From: Pseudomonas lalkuanensis
GTDB taxonomy: Bacteria > Pseudomonadota > Gammaproteobacteria > Pseudomonadales > Pseudomonadaceae
NCBI RefSeq assembly: GCF_008807375.1
Contig: NZ_CP043311.1
Coordinates: 848,001-912,000, forward strand
DNA length: 64,000 nt
Direction of reading: 5' to 3'
This document shows, one piece after another, positions 8,738 to 19,749 of the stretch. Numbering within the stretch: the stretch's first letter is position 1; the number at the start of each line of letters is the position of its first letter. A program made the translations under genes and the position numbers. The notes below the pieces were generated by a model. It was given only the letters and a program-made list of their open reading frames with translations, was not told the origin of the DNA and did not search any database.

Positions 8738-9805
8738 ATGAAGAAGATGTTCTGCCTGTTGCTGTGCACATTGCTGGCGGGATTCGTCCGGGCCGAAGAG
8801 GTGTTGAGGGTCTACAACTGGACCAACTACATCGAGCCCGAAGTGCTGGCGGCTTTCCAGAGCGAGAGCGGCATCCGTGTCGAGTACACCACCTTCAGCA
8901 CCGCCGCCGAACTGGACGCGGCCCTCGCCGGGACGGCGCAATACGACCTGGTGGTGCCTTCGCATTTCCAACTGGCCCGGTTGATCGGCGCAAAGCGCCT
9001 GCAGCCCCTGGATTTCTCCCGGCTACCTCATGCCAACAGCCTGGACCCGGCGCTGCTGGCCATGCTGGCCGGATTCGAGTCGGCGAATCGTTATGTGGTG
9101 CCTTATCTCTGGGGGTCGGTGGGTCTGGTAAGCAACCCGGCCCTGGCCGAACCGGCTTTCGGCGGTGCCCTGCCGAACAGCTGGAGCCTGCTTTTCGATG
9201 AGCAGCAGCGCTCACGCCTTAGCAGCTGCGGCCTGGGAATGCTGGATGCGCCGGAAGAAACCTTGTCGCTGTGGCTCAACTACCGTGGCCGCAACCTGAG
9301 CAAGGGCGGCACCCGGCAGATCGACCAGGCCGGCAAGCAACTGCTGTCGATGCAGGGACAATTTCGCAACCTGGACAACGACGGCTATGTCGCCGACCTG
9401 GCCAGCGGCAAGCTCTGCGTGGCCATGGCCTGGGTCGGACATGCGCTGACGGCGGCGGCGAAGAATCCGGCACTGCGTTTCCGGATTCCCGATGAAGGCG
9501 CGCTGGTGTTCATCGACAGCCTGGCCGTTCCCACCCATGCCGCGAGGCCGGACCTGGCCTACCGCTTCATCGACTATCTCCTGCAGCCGGACAACGCCCG
9601 GCGCAATGCCCTGGCGTCGCGCTTCTATTCGCCCCTGGCGCCGAATACGCCGGAAATGGCACGTCTGGCGCAGGAGCAGCCGATGCTGGTGCCCGACCAG
9701 GCTGAGCGCAAACGCCTCTACTTCCTGGAGCGCCTGACGCCGGAACAGAAGGCGCGGGTCGATGCGTTGTGGCAGCAGATCAAGGCGTCGCGAACGGCGC
9801 TGTGA
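8738..9805 (+). CDS. periplasmic polyamine-type solute-binding protein (PotD/PotF-like)
   Basis: About 355 residues. The start at 8738 gives a signal peptide (KKMFCLLLCTLLAGFVRA) with GGAGGG four bases upstream; the open frame extends further left without a signal. The mature N terminus, EEVLRVYNWTNYIEPEVLAAF, is the classic spermidine/putrescine binding-protein opening. Later motifs such as YDLVVPSHFQLARLI, VPYLWGSVGL and AYRFIDYLL fit class D binding proteins of polyamine ABC importers. No permease or ATPase genes are adjacent, so it is an orphan or works with a transporter encoded elsewhere. The exact ligand cannot be told from sequence. Resembles PA4603/PA4604-region genes by position. 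Confidence 0.85.
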   Translation: MKKMFCLLLCTLLAGFVRAEEVLRVYNWTNYIEPEVLAAFQSESGIRVEYTTFSTAAELDAALAGTAQYDLVVPSHFQLARLIGAKRLQPLDFSRLPHANSLDPALLAMLAGFESANRYVVPYLWGSVGLVSNPALAEPAFGGALPNSWSLLFDEQQRSRLSSCGLGMLDAPEETLSLWLNYRGRNLSKGGTRQIDQAGKQLLSMQGQFRNLDNDGYVADLASGKLCVAMAWVGHALTAAAKNPALRFRIPDEGALVFIDSLAVPTHAARPDLAYRFIDYLLQPDNARRNALASRFYSPLAPNTPEMARLAQEQPMLVPDQAERKRLYFLERLTPEQKARVDALWQQIKASRTAL

Positions 9806-9822
9806 TTTTTCTTTCGCCCAGG

Positions 9823-9850
9823 AAAAAGCCCGGCATATGCCGGGCTTTTT
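9823..9850. terminator. bidirectional terminator between binding-protein gene and glyA
   Basis: Perfect 12-base stem AAAAAGCCCGGC / GCCGGGCTTTTT around the loop ATAT. The A-run on one side and T-run on the other allow it to end both converging transcripts. Confidence 0.92.
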
Positions 9851-9864
9851 CGTTGCGCTGTCGC

Positions 9865-11121
9865 TTACTTGCCGTAAACCGGCAGCTTGGCGCAGATGGC
9901 CTTGACCTGGTCACGAACGCGGTCGATCACGGACTCGTCGCCCATGTTCTCCAGGATGTCGCAGATCCAGGTGGCCAGCTCGCGGCACTCGACTTCCTTG
10001 AAGCCGCGGGTGGTGACGGCCGGGGTGCCGATACGCAGGCCGGAGGTGACGAAGGGCGAGCGCGGGTCGTTCGGCACGGAATTCTTGTTCACGGTGATGA
10101 AGGCGCGGCCCAGGGCGGCATCCGCATCCTTGCCGGTGATGTCCTGCTTGATCAGGGACAGCAGGAACAGGTGGTTCTGGGTGCCACCGGAAACCACGTC
10201 GAAACCGCGGTCGACGAATACCTGGGCCATGGCCTGGGCGTTCTTCACCACTTGCTCCTGGTAGGCCTTGAATTCGGGCTGCAGGGCTTCCTTGAAGCAC
10301 ACGGCCTTGGCGGCGATCACGTGCATCAGCGGGCCGCCCTGGCCGCCCGGGAACACGGCGGAGTTCAGCTTCTTCTCGATCTCTTCGTTGGCCTTGGCCA
10401 GGATCAGGCCGCCACGCGGACCGCGCAGGGTCTTGTGGGTGGTGGTGGTGACCACGTCGGCGTAGGGCAGCGGGTTCGGGTAGACGCCAGCGGCAACCAG
10501 GCCGGCCACGTGGGCCATGTCGACGAACAGGTAGGCGCCTACCTTGTCGGCGATGGCGCGGAAGCGCGGGAAGTCCAGGACCTGGGAGTAGGCGGAGAAG
10601 CCGGCGATGATCATCTTCGGCTTGTGCTCAACGGCCAGGCGCTCGACTTCGTCGTAGTCGATCAGGCCGGTGGCGGTGTCCAGGCCGTATTGCACGGCCT
10701 TATAGATCTTGCCGGAGAAGTTCACGGAAGCGCCGTGGGTCAGGTGGCCGCCGTGGGCCAGGCTCATGCCGAGGACGGTATCGCCCGGCTGTACCAGAGC
10801 CTGGAATACGGCGCTGTTGGCCTGGGAGCCGGAGTGCGGCTGGACGTTGGCGTAGTCGGCGCCAAACAGTTCCTTGGCGCGGTCGATGGCCAGCTGCTCG
10901 ACGATGTCGACGTACTCGCAACCACCGTAGTAGCGCTTGTGCGGGTAGCCTTCGGCGTACTTGTTGGTCAGCACGGAGCCCTGGGCTTCCATCACCGCCG
11001 GGCTGGTGTAGTTCTCGGAGGCGATGAGCTCGATGTGCTCTTCCTGGCGCTGGGCTTCTTGCTCCATGGCGGCGAACAGGTCGGCATCATAGCGGGCGAG
11101 GGTCAAATCACGGCTGAACAT
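9865..11121 (-). CDS. glyA: serine hydroxymethyltransferase
   Basis: A 418-residue PLP enzyme of the cytosol that interconverts serine plus tetrahydrofolate and glycine plus methylene-THF, a main source of one-carbon units. The family signature around the PLP lysine ([16 protein letters not shown], residues about 221-236) is intact, as are HSGSQAN near residue 95 and VDMAHVAG near 200. Full length. AGAGGA stands five bases before the ATG. In PAO1 this position carries glyA3 (PA4602), one of several SHMT copies, beside morA. No glycine riboswitch was recognised upstream. Confidence 0.97.
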   Translation of the reverse strand: MFSRDLTLARYDADLFAAMEQEAQRQEEHIELIASENYTSPAVMEAQGSVLTNKYAEGYPHKRYYGGCEYVDIVEQLAIDRAKELFGADYANVQPHSGSQANSAVFQALVQPGDTVLGMSLAHGGHLTHGASVNFSGKIYKAVQYGLDTATGLIDYDEVERLAVEHKPKMIIAGFSAYSQVLDFPRFRAIADKVGAYLFVDMAHVAGLVAAGVYPNPLPYADVVTTTTHKTLRGPRGGLILAKANEEIEKKLNSAVFPGGQGGPLMHVIAAKAVCFKEALQPEFKAYQEQVVKNAQAMAQVFVDRGFDVVSGGTQNHLFLLSLIKQDITGKDADAALGRAFITVNKNSVPNDPRSPFVTSGLRIGTPAVTTRGFKEVECRELATWICDILENMGDESVIDRVRDQVKAICAKLPVYGK

Positions 11122-11268
11122 GGCGGTCCTCTTAAGGATCGGTGCTGGGAAAGCTGCGCATTCTACCTGATCGGTCGCTGGCTGGCATATGAAGGTCGGT
11201 CATGTGACAGACAAGTGGCCCTCATTCAGCAGGGCGGCGGCGGGCGGCGACGAATGCGGCGCGGCGAG

Positions 11269-14200
11269 TCAGCTGAGGATGAAGTTGGCGCTGGTGCCGA
11301 ACAACCGCTCGAACTGCGCTGCCGGCACCGGGTGGCCGAACAGGTAGCCCTGCACTTCATCGCAGCCGTGTTCGCGGAGGAAATTGAGCTGCGCGTGGGA
11401 TTCCACGCCCTCGGCGATCACCGCCAGGTTCAGGCTGTGGGCCATGGCGATGATGGCGCGGGCGATCTGCGCGTCGCGCTCACCGTCGGGCAGGCCGTCG
11501 ACGAAGCTGCGGTCGATCTTCAGCACGTCGATGGGGAACTGCTTGAGGTAGTTGAGCGATGAGTAACCGGTGCCGAAGTCGTCTACCGCGATGCACAGGC
11601 CGAGGCGCTTGAGGTTCTCCAGGATCGCCATGGCTTCGCCCACGTCGCGCATCAGGATGCTCTCGGTCAGTTCCAGCTCCAGGCAGGCCGGCGGCAGGCC
11701 GCTGTCTTCGATGATCGCGGCGATGCGTTCGGCGAGCTGGCCATCGGCGAACTGTCGGGCGGAGATGTTCACCGAGATCTTCGGCAGGCGCATCTTCGCC
11801 AGGTGCCAGGCCTTGAGCTGGCGGCAGGCCTCGCTGAGCACCCAGTCGCCCACCTGCACCACCAGTCCGAGTTCCTCCAGCACCGGCACGAACTCCCCGG
11901 GTGGTACCAGCCCGCGCTTGGGATGGCGCCAACGCAGCAGTGCCTCGACACCGGTCAGGCGTCGGCCGTCGCCGGAGAACTGCGGCTGGTAATAGAGCAG
12001 GAATTCGCCCTGCTCCAGGGCATGGCGCAGGTCGCTTTCCAGCTCCAGGCGCTCCAGGGCGCGGGCGTTCATGTCCGCCTGGTAGAACTGGAAGTTGTTC
12101 TTGCCGCGTTCCTTGGCGTGGTACATGGCGGTGTCGGCGTTCTTCATCAGCTGGCTCAGCTCGCGGCCGTCCTGGGGCGAGAGGGCGATGCCGATGCTGG
12201 CGGTGACGAAGAACTCGCGGCCTTCGAGGACGAACGGCCTGGCCAGGCTGTCGAGGATCTGTTCGGCGACATGGATGGCACGGTTCAACGCACCTTCGCG
12301 GGTGGCGCGTGGCTGCAGCAGCAGGGTGAACTCGTCGCCGCCCATGCGCGCCACGGTATCGTCCTCATGGACGCAGGCCGCCAGGCGCACGGCCACATCC
12401 TTGAGCATGCGATCACCGGCGGCATGGCCGAGGGAGTCATTGATCGGCTTGAAACGGTCGAGGTCGAGGAACATCAGCACCACCCATTCCTGGTGCCGTT
12501 CGGCGTACTGCAGGGCGGTGTGCAGGCGATCCTGGAACAGGGTGCGGTTAGGCAGGTGGGTCAGGCCGTCGTAGTAGGCCAGGCGGTGGATACGCTGCTC
12601 GCTGGCCTTGCGCTCGCTGATGTCGCTGAAGAAGCAGACGTAGCTGACCAGGTCGCCATCCTCGTCGTGCACTGCGGTGATGCCGACCCAGGCCGGATAA
12701 TTGTCGCCTTCGCGGCGTTTGAGCCAGATCTCGCCTTCCCAGCTGCCGCGCTGGTTGAGCTGGCTGAGGATGAAGTTGAGCTGATTGGCCTGCTGGCGGT
12801 CGGCGGTGAGCACAGCCGGTAGTTGGTCCAGCACATCCTGGGCCTTGTGGCCGGTGATGCGGCAGAAGGCTTCGTTGACCTGGACGATGTAGCCGGCCGG
12901 GTCGGTGACCAGGATGGCCGAGGTGGAATGCTCGAACACCGTGGCCGCCATGCGCATGTCCTTCTCGGCACGGCGCTGCTGGCTGATGTCGCGACCGACG
13001 CCGAGCATGCCTTCGAAGCGGCCGTACTCGTCCCACATCAGCATGGTGCGCAGTTCCACCGGGATCTTCTGCCCATCGGCGCGCATGCAGTCGAAGAGGA
13101 ATAGCCGCGCCGGCATCTGGCTGCGCAATTCGGCCAGGCGCTGCGGATTGCCCAGGGCGTTGCGGATCTGCTCCAGCTGCTCGAACAGTTCGAGCATCTG
13201 CCGCGGGTCGGCGGCCATGCCGTGGAAACCGTTGGCTACGGCCCAGTCGGCGCTGTAGCCGAGAACCGGTTGCACCGACGGGCTGACGTAGTTGAGCTGC
13301 AGTTCGCTGTTGGTGGTGAAGATCACGTCGCTGATGCTTTCGGCCAGCATGCGGTAGCGGCGTCCGCTTTCGCGCATGGACTCGGTGGCCTCGATCTGCT
13401 CGGTGATGTCCTTGGCCACGCCGATCAGGCGGCTGACGCGCCCCTTCTCGTCCCGGGCCAGGGCCTGTTCGCGGATGTCGAACCAGTGCCAGCTGCCGTC
13501 CTTGTGCCGCCAGCGCAGCTGGCATTGCAGCAGCAGGCCGTCGCCCACCACCTGCTGGAGGCTGCGCATGCGCCAGTACTGCTCGGCGTCGTCCGGGTGC
13601 AGCACCTCTTCCCAGAAGCGCTCGCCCATCCTGCGGATGTCGTCGCGGTTGTAGCCCAGTTGGGGGCCCAGGCGGTTATTGGTGAGCATCACCCGCTTGT
13701 TGGCGATGTCGTGCACGTAAAGGGTATCGGGCAGCGCCAGCACCACGTCGGACCAGAAGCGCTCGCGCTCGATCAGCGAGAGTTCGACCTCCTTGCGGCT
13801 GGTGATGTCGTTGATGCTCAGGGTGACCGCTTCCAGGTCCTGGATCATGTCCGGCAGGTGCAGCACCAGCCAGATGTGCCGCATCTGGCCCTGGGCGGTG
13901 ATGATCTGGCTCTCCATCTCCAGGTGCTTCTTGCCACCCAGCAGGGCCGCCATGAGCTGGAAGCGGATACCGCCTTCATGCAGCGGATGGGTACCGATCA
14001 ATTGCCGCCAGGCATGCTCGCTGCTGCTGACGCCCAGCAGGTGCATGGCCACCTGGTTGACCTCGGTGATCCGCAGCCGGCGCAGCAGCTCGCCGTGCTG
14101 CTGGGGGTTGTCCCTGACCCACGCGGCCAGGCTGGCGCGGTCGAGCAGGCCCAGCTGGATCAGGTGCTTGCGCAGGTCGGCGAGGTCGAGCACGCAAAGG

Positions 14201-15516
14201 GCGATGCCGCCGCCCTCGAAGATGTCCTGGTAGCGCCGCCGGGTTTCCTGCAGCACACGCAGGGCACGCTGTTCCTCGGTGACGTCGCGCAGTACCCAGA
14301 CGTAGCCGAGCAATTGGGCGCCGTCGTTGAGGTCGTTGCGGGTCACGGCCAGCAGGCGCTGTTCGTTGCCGCGCTGGAATTGCACCAGATCCGAGCCCAG
14401 TTCGTGGTCCAGGCCGGGAGCGTTGAGCAGCAACGGGTCCAGGCCCGGCAGCAGGGCCAGCAGGTGGTGTTCCTGGGCGGCCTCGCCGCTGATGCCGAAC
14501 ATGGCTTCGGCCTGCGGGTTGAGGTAGCTCAGGCGCCCGTCCACCTGTGTCACCAGCACGCGTTCCTCGATCACGCCGAGGGCGCTGGCCGCCTGGCGCA
14601 GGGAGCGCCGCGAGGCATCGTTGAGCTCGAGCAGGCCGCGCTGTTCGCGCTGCAGGTAGTAAAGGGCGATCAGTGCCAGGCTGGCGCTGATGAGGAACAG
14701 CAGGAACTTGCTGAGCAGTTCGGGCAGCAGGTTGGTGCGCACCTGGCGTTCGTCGTGAAGGGCACGAAGCTGCCAGTCACTGTGGCCCAGGGGCGAGACG
14801 AGGATGGTCTGCGCTTCCTGTTCGGCGGTTACCGGCATCACGATGGGGCTGCTGCGGTCGAGCTTGCCGCTCTGCGCCAGGACCCGCTGGAGGAAGTGGT
14901 CTTCCAGCAGCCAGCGGTAGTCACGGTCTTCATGCTCGAGCAGCCAGGTGCGGATGGCTTCCGCATCCAGGCGCAGGACCCAGTAGCCGCTGGGCTCGGG
15001 CAGGGGAGACTGGCGCAGGATCAGGTAGACCTCGCCGCGGCCCTGGGGGCTGAAGGCGTAGTGGTAGGTATGGCCCTCACTGCGCTGGGCCAGGCTGACG
15101 AGGAAGAGGGCGTCTTCGCTGTTGGCCTGGGTGTCCGCCAGCACGCCACCGTTGGGATTGAGCCAGGCCAGGCTGGTAATCGATGGCAGGATGGGGCGCA
15201 GCAGGTCCAGTTCCGCCAACTGCCGGTTTTCGCCCTCGGGATGGGGCGGCTGCTGGCGGAGCAGGGCGAGCACGGCGTCGGCCTTCATCTGCATCACCAG
15301 TTCAAGGTGGCTGGCCAGCTCGCGGGTGAGGGTGTAGTTGCGCTCGCGGGCGCCGTCCTGCAGCTGGCGGTATTCCTGGTGCAGTTGCCAGAGGAGCAGG
15401 GCCAGCATCAACAGGACGAGGACGGCCAGGAGACCCTTGACCGAGCCGCGCGCAGGAGCGTTGGCCAGGGGCTGTCCTTGCTCGGGCTGGGCGGGAGGGA
15501 GTGGGCTGGCTGGCAC
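11269..15516 (-). CDS. morA: MorA: membrane GGDEF/EAL c-di-GMP enzyme with multiple PAS domains
   Basis: 1415 residues, a length I associate with P. aeruginosa MorA. A GTG start (AGGA nine bases upstream) leads into one membrane span (about residues 28-45), a periplasmic sensor region, a second span near 270-292, then a string of PAS/PAC domains from about 310 to 970. The GGDEF motif is intact at 1059-1063 (RMGGDEF) and so is the phosphodiesterase signature: E1191-A-L, ELTESILMRD and DDFGTGYSSL. Both activities are therefore possible. In pseudomonads MorA controls the timing of flagellar development, motility and biofilm, and is mainly a phosphodiesterase in P. aeruginosa. Neighbours glyA and ettA match PAO1 except that nfxB-mexCD-oprJ is missing. 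Confidence 0.95.
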   Translation of the reverse strand: MPASPLPPAQPEQGQPLANAPARGSVKGLLAVLVLLMLALLLWQLHQEYRQLQDGARERNYTLTRELASHLELVMQMKADAVLALLRQQPPHPEGENRQLAELDLLRPILPSITSLAWLNPNGGVLADTQANSEDALFLVSLAQRSEGHTYHYAFSPQGRGEVYLILRQSPLPEPSGYWVLRLDAEAIRTWLLEHEDRDYRWLLEDHFLQRVLAQSGKLDRSSPIVMPVTAEQEAQTILVSPLGHSDWQLRALHDERQVRTNLLPELLSKFLLFLISASLALIALYYLQREQRGLLELNDASRRSLRQAASALGVIEERVLVTQVDGRLSYLNPQAEAMFGISGEAAQEHHLLALLPGLDPLLLNAPGLDHELGSDLVQFQRGNEQRLLAVTRNDLNDGAQLLGYVWVLRDVTEEQRALRVLQETRRRYQDIFEGGGIALCVLDLADLRKHLIQLGLLDRASLAAWVRDNPQQHGELLRRLRITEVNQVAMHLLGVSSSEHAWRQLIGTHPLHEGGIRFQLMAALLGGKKHLEMESQIITAQGQMRHIWLVLHLPDMIQDLEAVTLSINDITSRKEVELSLIERERFWSDVVLALPDTLYVHDIANKRVMLTNNRLGPQLGYNRDDIRRMGERFWEEVLHPDDAEQYWRMRSLQQVVGDGLLLQCQLRWRHKDGSWHWFDIREQALARDEKGRVSRLIGVAKDITEQIEATESMRESGRRYRMLAESISDVIFTTNSELQLNYVSPSVQPVLGYSADWAVANGFHGMAADPRQMLELFEQLEQIRNALGNPQRLAELRSQMPARLFLFDCMRADGQKIPVELRTMLMWDEYGRFEGMLGVGRDISQQRRAEKDMRMAATVFEHSTSAILVTDPAGYIVQVNEAFCRITGHKAQDVLDQLPAVLTADRQQANQLNFILSQLNQRGSWEGEIWLKRREGDNYPAWVGITAVHDEDGDLVSYVCFFSDISERKASEQRIHRLAYYDGLTHLPNRTLFQDRLHTALQYAERHQEWVVLMFLDLDRFKPINDSLGHAAGDRMLKDVAVRLAACVHEDDTVARMGGDEFTLLLQPRATREGALNRAIHVAEQILDSLARPFVLEGREFFVTASIGIALSPQDGRELSQLMKNADTAMYHAKERGKNNFQFYQADMNARALERLELESDLRHALEQGEFLLYYQPQFSGDGRRLTGVEALLRWRHPKRGLVPPGEFVPVLEELGLVVQVGDWVLSEACRQLKAWHLAKMRLPKISVNISARQFADGQLAERIAAIIEDSGLPPACLELELTESILMRDVGEAMAILENLKRLGLCIAVDDFGTGYSSLNYLKQFPIDVLKIDRSFVDGLPDGERDAQIARAIIAMAHSLNLAVIAEGVESHAQLNFLREHGCDEVQGYLFGHPVPAAQFERLFGTSANFILS

Positions 15517-15589
15517 TAATGGCGTTCCTGCTACTGCTCATTGGGCAGGTGACGGGGCGTCCCGGGCCAACGGGCCAGCGGACCGGCTA

Positions 15590-15608
15590 GCATGCCTTGA
15601 AGGCATGC
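15590..15608. promoter_or_regulatory. perfect inverted repeat between morA and ettA
   Basis: GCATGCCTT-G-AAGGCATGC, two nine-base arms around a single base. It lies 74 bases upstream of the morA start and 141 bases upstream of ettA, in the divergent promoter region. The tight spacing suits a dimeric regulator's operator better than an RNA hairpin. The regulator is unknown. Confidence 0.5.
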
Positions 15609-15748
15609 AAAGTGCCAGTACGACCGACGAGCGTCGTTTGCCCTCCCCGGCGCATTCCGGTAGCTTTGCCGCACGCGCGCGGGAGCGCCTGTTCCCTGAT
15701 TGTCGCTCCCCGCCTTATTCCACATTCGTCACAGCACCAAGGTCAGTC

Positions 15749-17416
15749 ATGGCTCAATACGTCTACACCATGCACCGGGTCGGCAAGGTCGTGCCCCCGA
15801 AGCGTGAGATCCTCAAAGACATTTCCCTGTCCTTCTTCCCGGGCGCCAAGATCGGCGTGCTCGGCCTGAACGGCGCGGGTAAGTCGACCCTCCTGCGCAT
15901 CATGGCCGGGGTGGACACCGAGATCGATGGTGAAGCCCGCCCGATGCCTGGCATCAAGGTCGGCTACCTGCCCCAGGAACCCAAGCTGGATCCGGCCAAG
16001 AGCGTGCGTGACATCGTCGAAGAGGCCGTGGGCGAGATCAAGCAGGCCCAGGCCCGGCTGGACGAGGTCTATGCCGCCTACGCCGAGCCGGACGCCGACT
16101 TCGACGCCCTGGCCGCCGAACAGGCCAAGCTGGAAGCCATTCTCCAGGCCTCCGATGGCCACAACCTCGAGCGCCAGCTGGAAGTCGCCGCCGACGCCCT
16201 GCGCCTGCCGCCGTGGGATGCGAAGATCGAACACCTCTCCGGTGGCGAGAAGCGTCGTGTAGCCCTGTGCCGCCTCCTGCTGTCGGCTCCCGACATGCTG
16301 CTGCTGGACGAACCGACCAACCACCTGGACGCCGACTCGGTGGCCTGGCTGGAGCACTTCCTCCACGACTTCCCGGGTACCGTGGTCGCCATTACCCACG
16401 ACCGTTACTTCCTCGACAACGTCGCTGGCTGGATCCTCGAACTGGACCGTGGCCACGGCATCCCCTTCGAAGGCAACTACTCCGGCTGGCTGGAATCCAA
16501 GGCCAACCGCCTGGCCCAGGAAGCCAAGCAGGAAGCCTCCCACGCCAAGGCCATGAAGGCCGAACTGGAGTGGGTGCGTCAGGGCGCCAAGGCCCGTCAG
16601 GCCAAGTCCAAGGCCCGTCTGCAGCGCTTCGAGGAAATGCAGTCCCAGGAATTCCAGAAGCGCAGCGAGACCAACGAGATCTACATCCCGGCCGGTCCGC
16701 GCCTGGGCGACAAGGTCATCGAGCTGCACAACGTCACCAAGGGCTACGGCGATCGCGTGCTGATCGACGACCTGTCCCTGAGCATCCCGAAAGGCGCCAT
16801 CGTCGGCGTGATCGGCGGCAACGGCGCGGGCAAGTCCACCCTGTTCCGCATGCTCACCGGCAAGGAGCAGCCGGACTCGGGCACCATCGAGATCGGTGAA
16901 ACCGTGCAGATCGCCAGCGTCGACCAGAGCCGCGACAGCCTGGAAGGCACCAAGACTGTCTGGGAGCAGGTTTCCGACGGCTTCGAGCAGATCAAGATCG
17001 GCAACTACGAAGTTCCGTCGCGCAGCTACGTCGGTCGCTTCAACTTCAAGGGCGCCGACCAGCAGAAGTTCGTCAAGGACCTTTCCGGTGGTGAGCGTGG
17101 CCGCCTGCACCTGGCCCTGACCCTGAAGCAGGGCGGCAACGTGCTGCTGCTCGACGAACCGTCCAACGACCTCGACGTGGAAACCCTGCGTGCGCTGGAG
17201 GAAGCGCTGCTGGACTTCCCCGGCGCCGCCATCGTGATTTCCCACGATCGCTGGTTCCTGGACCGTATCGCCACCCACATCCTCTCCTACGAGGACGATG
17301 GGAAGGTGAACTTCTTCGAAGGCAACTACACCGAGTTCGAAGCGGACCGCAAGAAACGCCTCGGCGAGGCGGCCGCCCAGCCGCACCGCGTGCGTTACAA
17401 GAAGCTCGCCCAGTAA
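15749..17416 (+). CDS. ettA: energy-dependent translational throttle protein EttA (ABC-F)
   Basis: A 555-residue cytosolic ABC-F protein with two nucleotide-binding domains and no membrane spans. Domain 1 has GLNGAGKST (about residue 40), signature LSGGE and Walker B LLLLDEPTNHLD. Domain 2 has GGNGAGKST (about 358), LSGGE and LLLLDEPSNDLD. The linker between them (AKQEASHAKAMKAELEWVRQGAKARQAKSKARL) is the P-site tRNA-interaction motif region. EttA binds the ribosomal E site and gates the first elongation cycles according to ATP/ADP ratio. The start at MAQYVYTM is chosen from AAGG six bases upstream and family conservation. Corresponds to PA4595 by context. Confidence 0.96.
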   Translation: MAQYVYTMHRVGKVVPPKREILKDISLSFFPGAKIGVLGLNGAGKSTLLRIMAGVDTEIDGEARPMPGIKVGYLPQEPKLDPAKSVRDIVEEAVGEIKQAQARLDEVYAAYAEPDADFDALAAEQAKLEAILQASDGHNLERQLEVAADALRLPPWDAKIEHLSGGEKRRVALCRLLLSAPDMLLLDEPTNHLDADSVAWLEHFLHDFPGTVVAITHDRYFLDNVAGWILELDRGHGIPFEGNYSGWLESKANRLAQEAKQEASHAKAMKAELEWVRQGAKARQAKSKARLQRFEEMQSQEFQKRSETNEIYIPAGPRLGDKVIELHNVTKGYGDRVLIDDLSLSIPKGAIVGVIGGNGAGKSTLFRMLTGKEQPDSGTIEIGETVQIASVDQSRDSLEGTKTVWEQVSDGFEQIKIGNYEVPSRSYVGRFNFKGADQQKFVKDLSGGERGRLHLALTLKQGGNVLLLDEPSNDLDVETLRALEEALLDFPGAAIVISHDRWFLDRIATHILSYEDDGKVNFFEGNYTEFEADRKKRLGEAAAQPHRVRYKKLAQ

Positions 17417-17441
17417 GCAACCTTAGCGGGCAGGCATCACA

Positions 17442-17469
17442 GACAACGGGGCCCTTTGGCTCCGTTGTC
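17442..17469 (+). terminator. hairpin terminator after ettA
   Basis: Stem GACAACGGGGCC / GGCTCCGTTGTC (one G-T wobble) around CTTT, followed by a weak G-T-T-T-C tail. It may only partly stop transcription, because the next gene starts 15 bases later. Confidence 0.6.
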
Positions 17470-17484
17470 GTTTCAGGAGGTTCC

Positions 17485-18015
17485 TTGAAGGGATTCAACC
17501 ACTACCTGTTCTGGCTTTCGTCGCTGGCGCTGTTCGGGGTCTGCGGCCTGTACTTCTCCTTCTATCCCTCTCCCGCCTGGAAAGTGCTTTCCGTTCCCTG
17601 CTCCCTGGCTCTGGGGGCGGGGCTCTATACCTGGCTGGCCCGGCGCGAGCGCTTCAGCACCTTGTTCGGGCTGGAAACCGATGCCGCCCGCTGGCAATTG
17701 CACCTGACCCTGGGGGCGCTGCTGGTGCTGGTGGTCTGGGGTGCACTGCAGGTTCCCGCCGCCGCGCTCTATACCCAATGGCTGGGTGAGCACGCCGAAT
17801 TCTCCGCGCGCGTGCTGGGCAAGGAGTCCGGCGGCCTGGGTTGCCAGTTCCGGGTGGAACTGGTGCTGGACGATGCCGCCATGGGCGTGGGCGTCTGCGT
17901 GACCGAGGATGTCTGGCACTCCCTGCCGGACCATGGCGTGGTGGTGATGCTCGGCCAGCGCAGCGGGCTGGGCATCAATCCGCGGGAGGTGCTGCGGGAG
18001 TCGCCGGGGCGCTGA
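17485..18015 (+). CDS. small inner-membrane protein of unknown function
   Basis: 176 residues from a TTG start that has an ideal ribosome site (TCAGGAGG, four bases upstream); no ATG is available nearby. Three hydrophobic stretches are visible: residues 7-27 (LFWLSSLALFGVCGLYFSF), 32-50 (WKVLSVPCSLALGAGLYTW) and 71-92 (LHLTLGALLVLVVWGALQV). A soluble C-terminal domain of about 80 residues follows (FRVELVLDDAAMGVGVCVTEDVW). It sits between ettA and gdhA and could be weakly cotranscribed with ettA. I do not recognise the family. The clear ribosome site and codon use make it likely to be real. Confidence 0.65.
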   Translation: MKGFNHYLFWLSSLALFGVCGLYFSFYPSPAWKVLSVPCSLALGAGLYTWLARRERFSTLFGLETDAARWQLHLTLGALLVLVVWGALQVPAAALYTQWLGEHAEFSARVLGKESGGLGCQFRVELVLDDAAMGVGVCVTEDVWHSLPDHGVVVMLGQRSGLGINPREVLRESPGR

Positions 18016-19684
<1,669 letters not shown>

Positions 19685-19699
19685 CCGCGATCGGATGAC

Positions 19700-19742
19700 C
19701 CTGTGGGAGCGATTTCAATCGCGAATGAATTCGCTCCCACAG
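19700..19742. repeat. REP-like element downstream of gdhA
   Basis: Perfect 12-base arms CTGTGGGAGCGA (19701-19712) and TCGCTCCCACAG (19731-19742) enclose 18 bases. A nested GCGAAT-GA-ATTCGC hairpin spans 19721-19734. This is the common Pseudomonas REP type. It may also end or stabilise the gdhA transcript. The left arm recurs at 1384-1406. Confidence 0.85.
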
Positions 19743-19749
19743 CTGCCCC

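Noticed and set aside
11122..11268. Glycine riboswitch upstream of glyA
   Set aside because: The upstream stretch is too short and shows no paired aptamer pattern.
9769..11562. Plus-strand frame opposite glyA
   Set aside because: Antisense shadow; the minus-strand SHMT has all family motifs.
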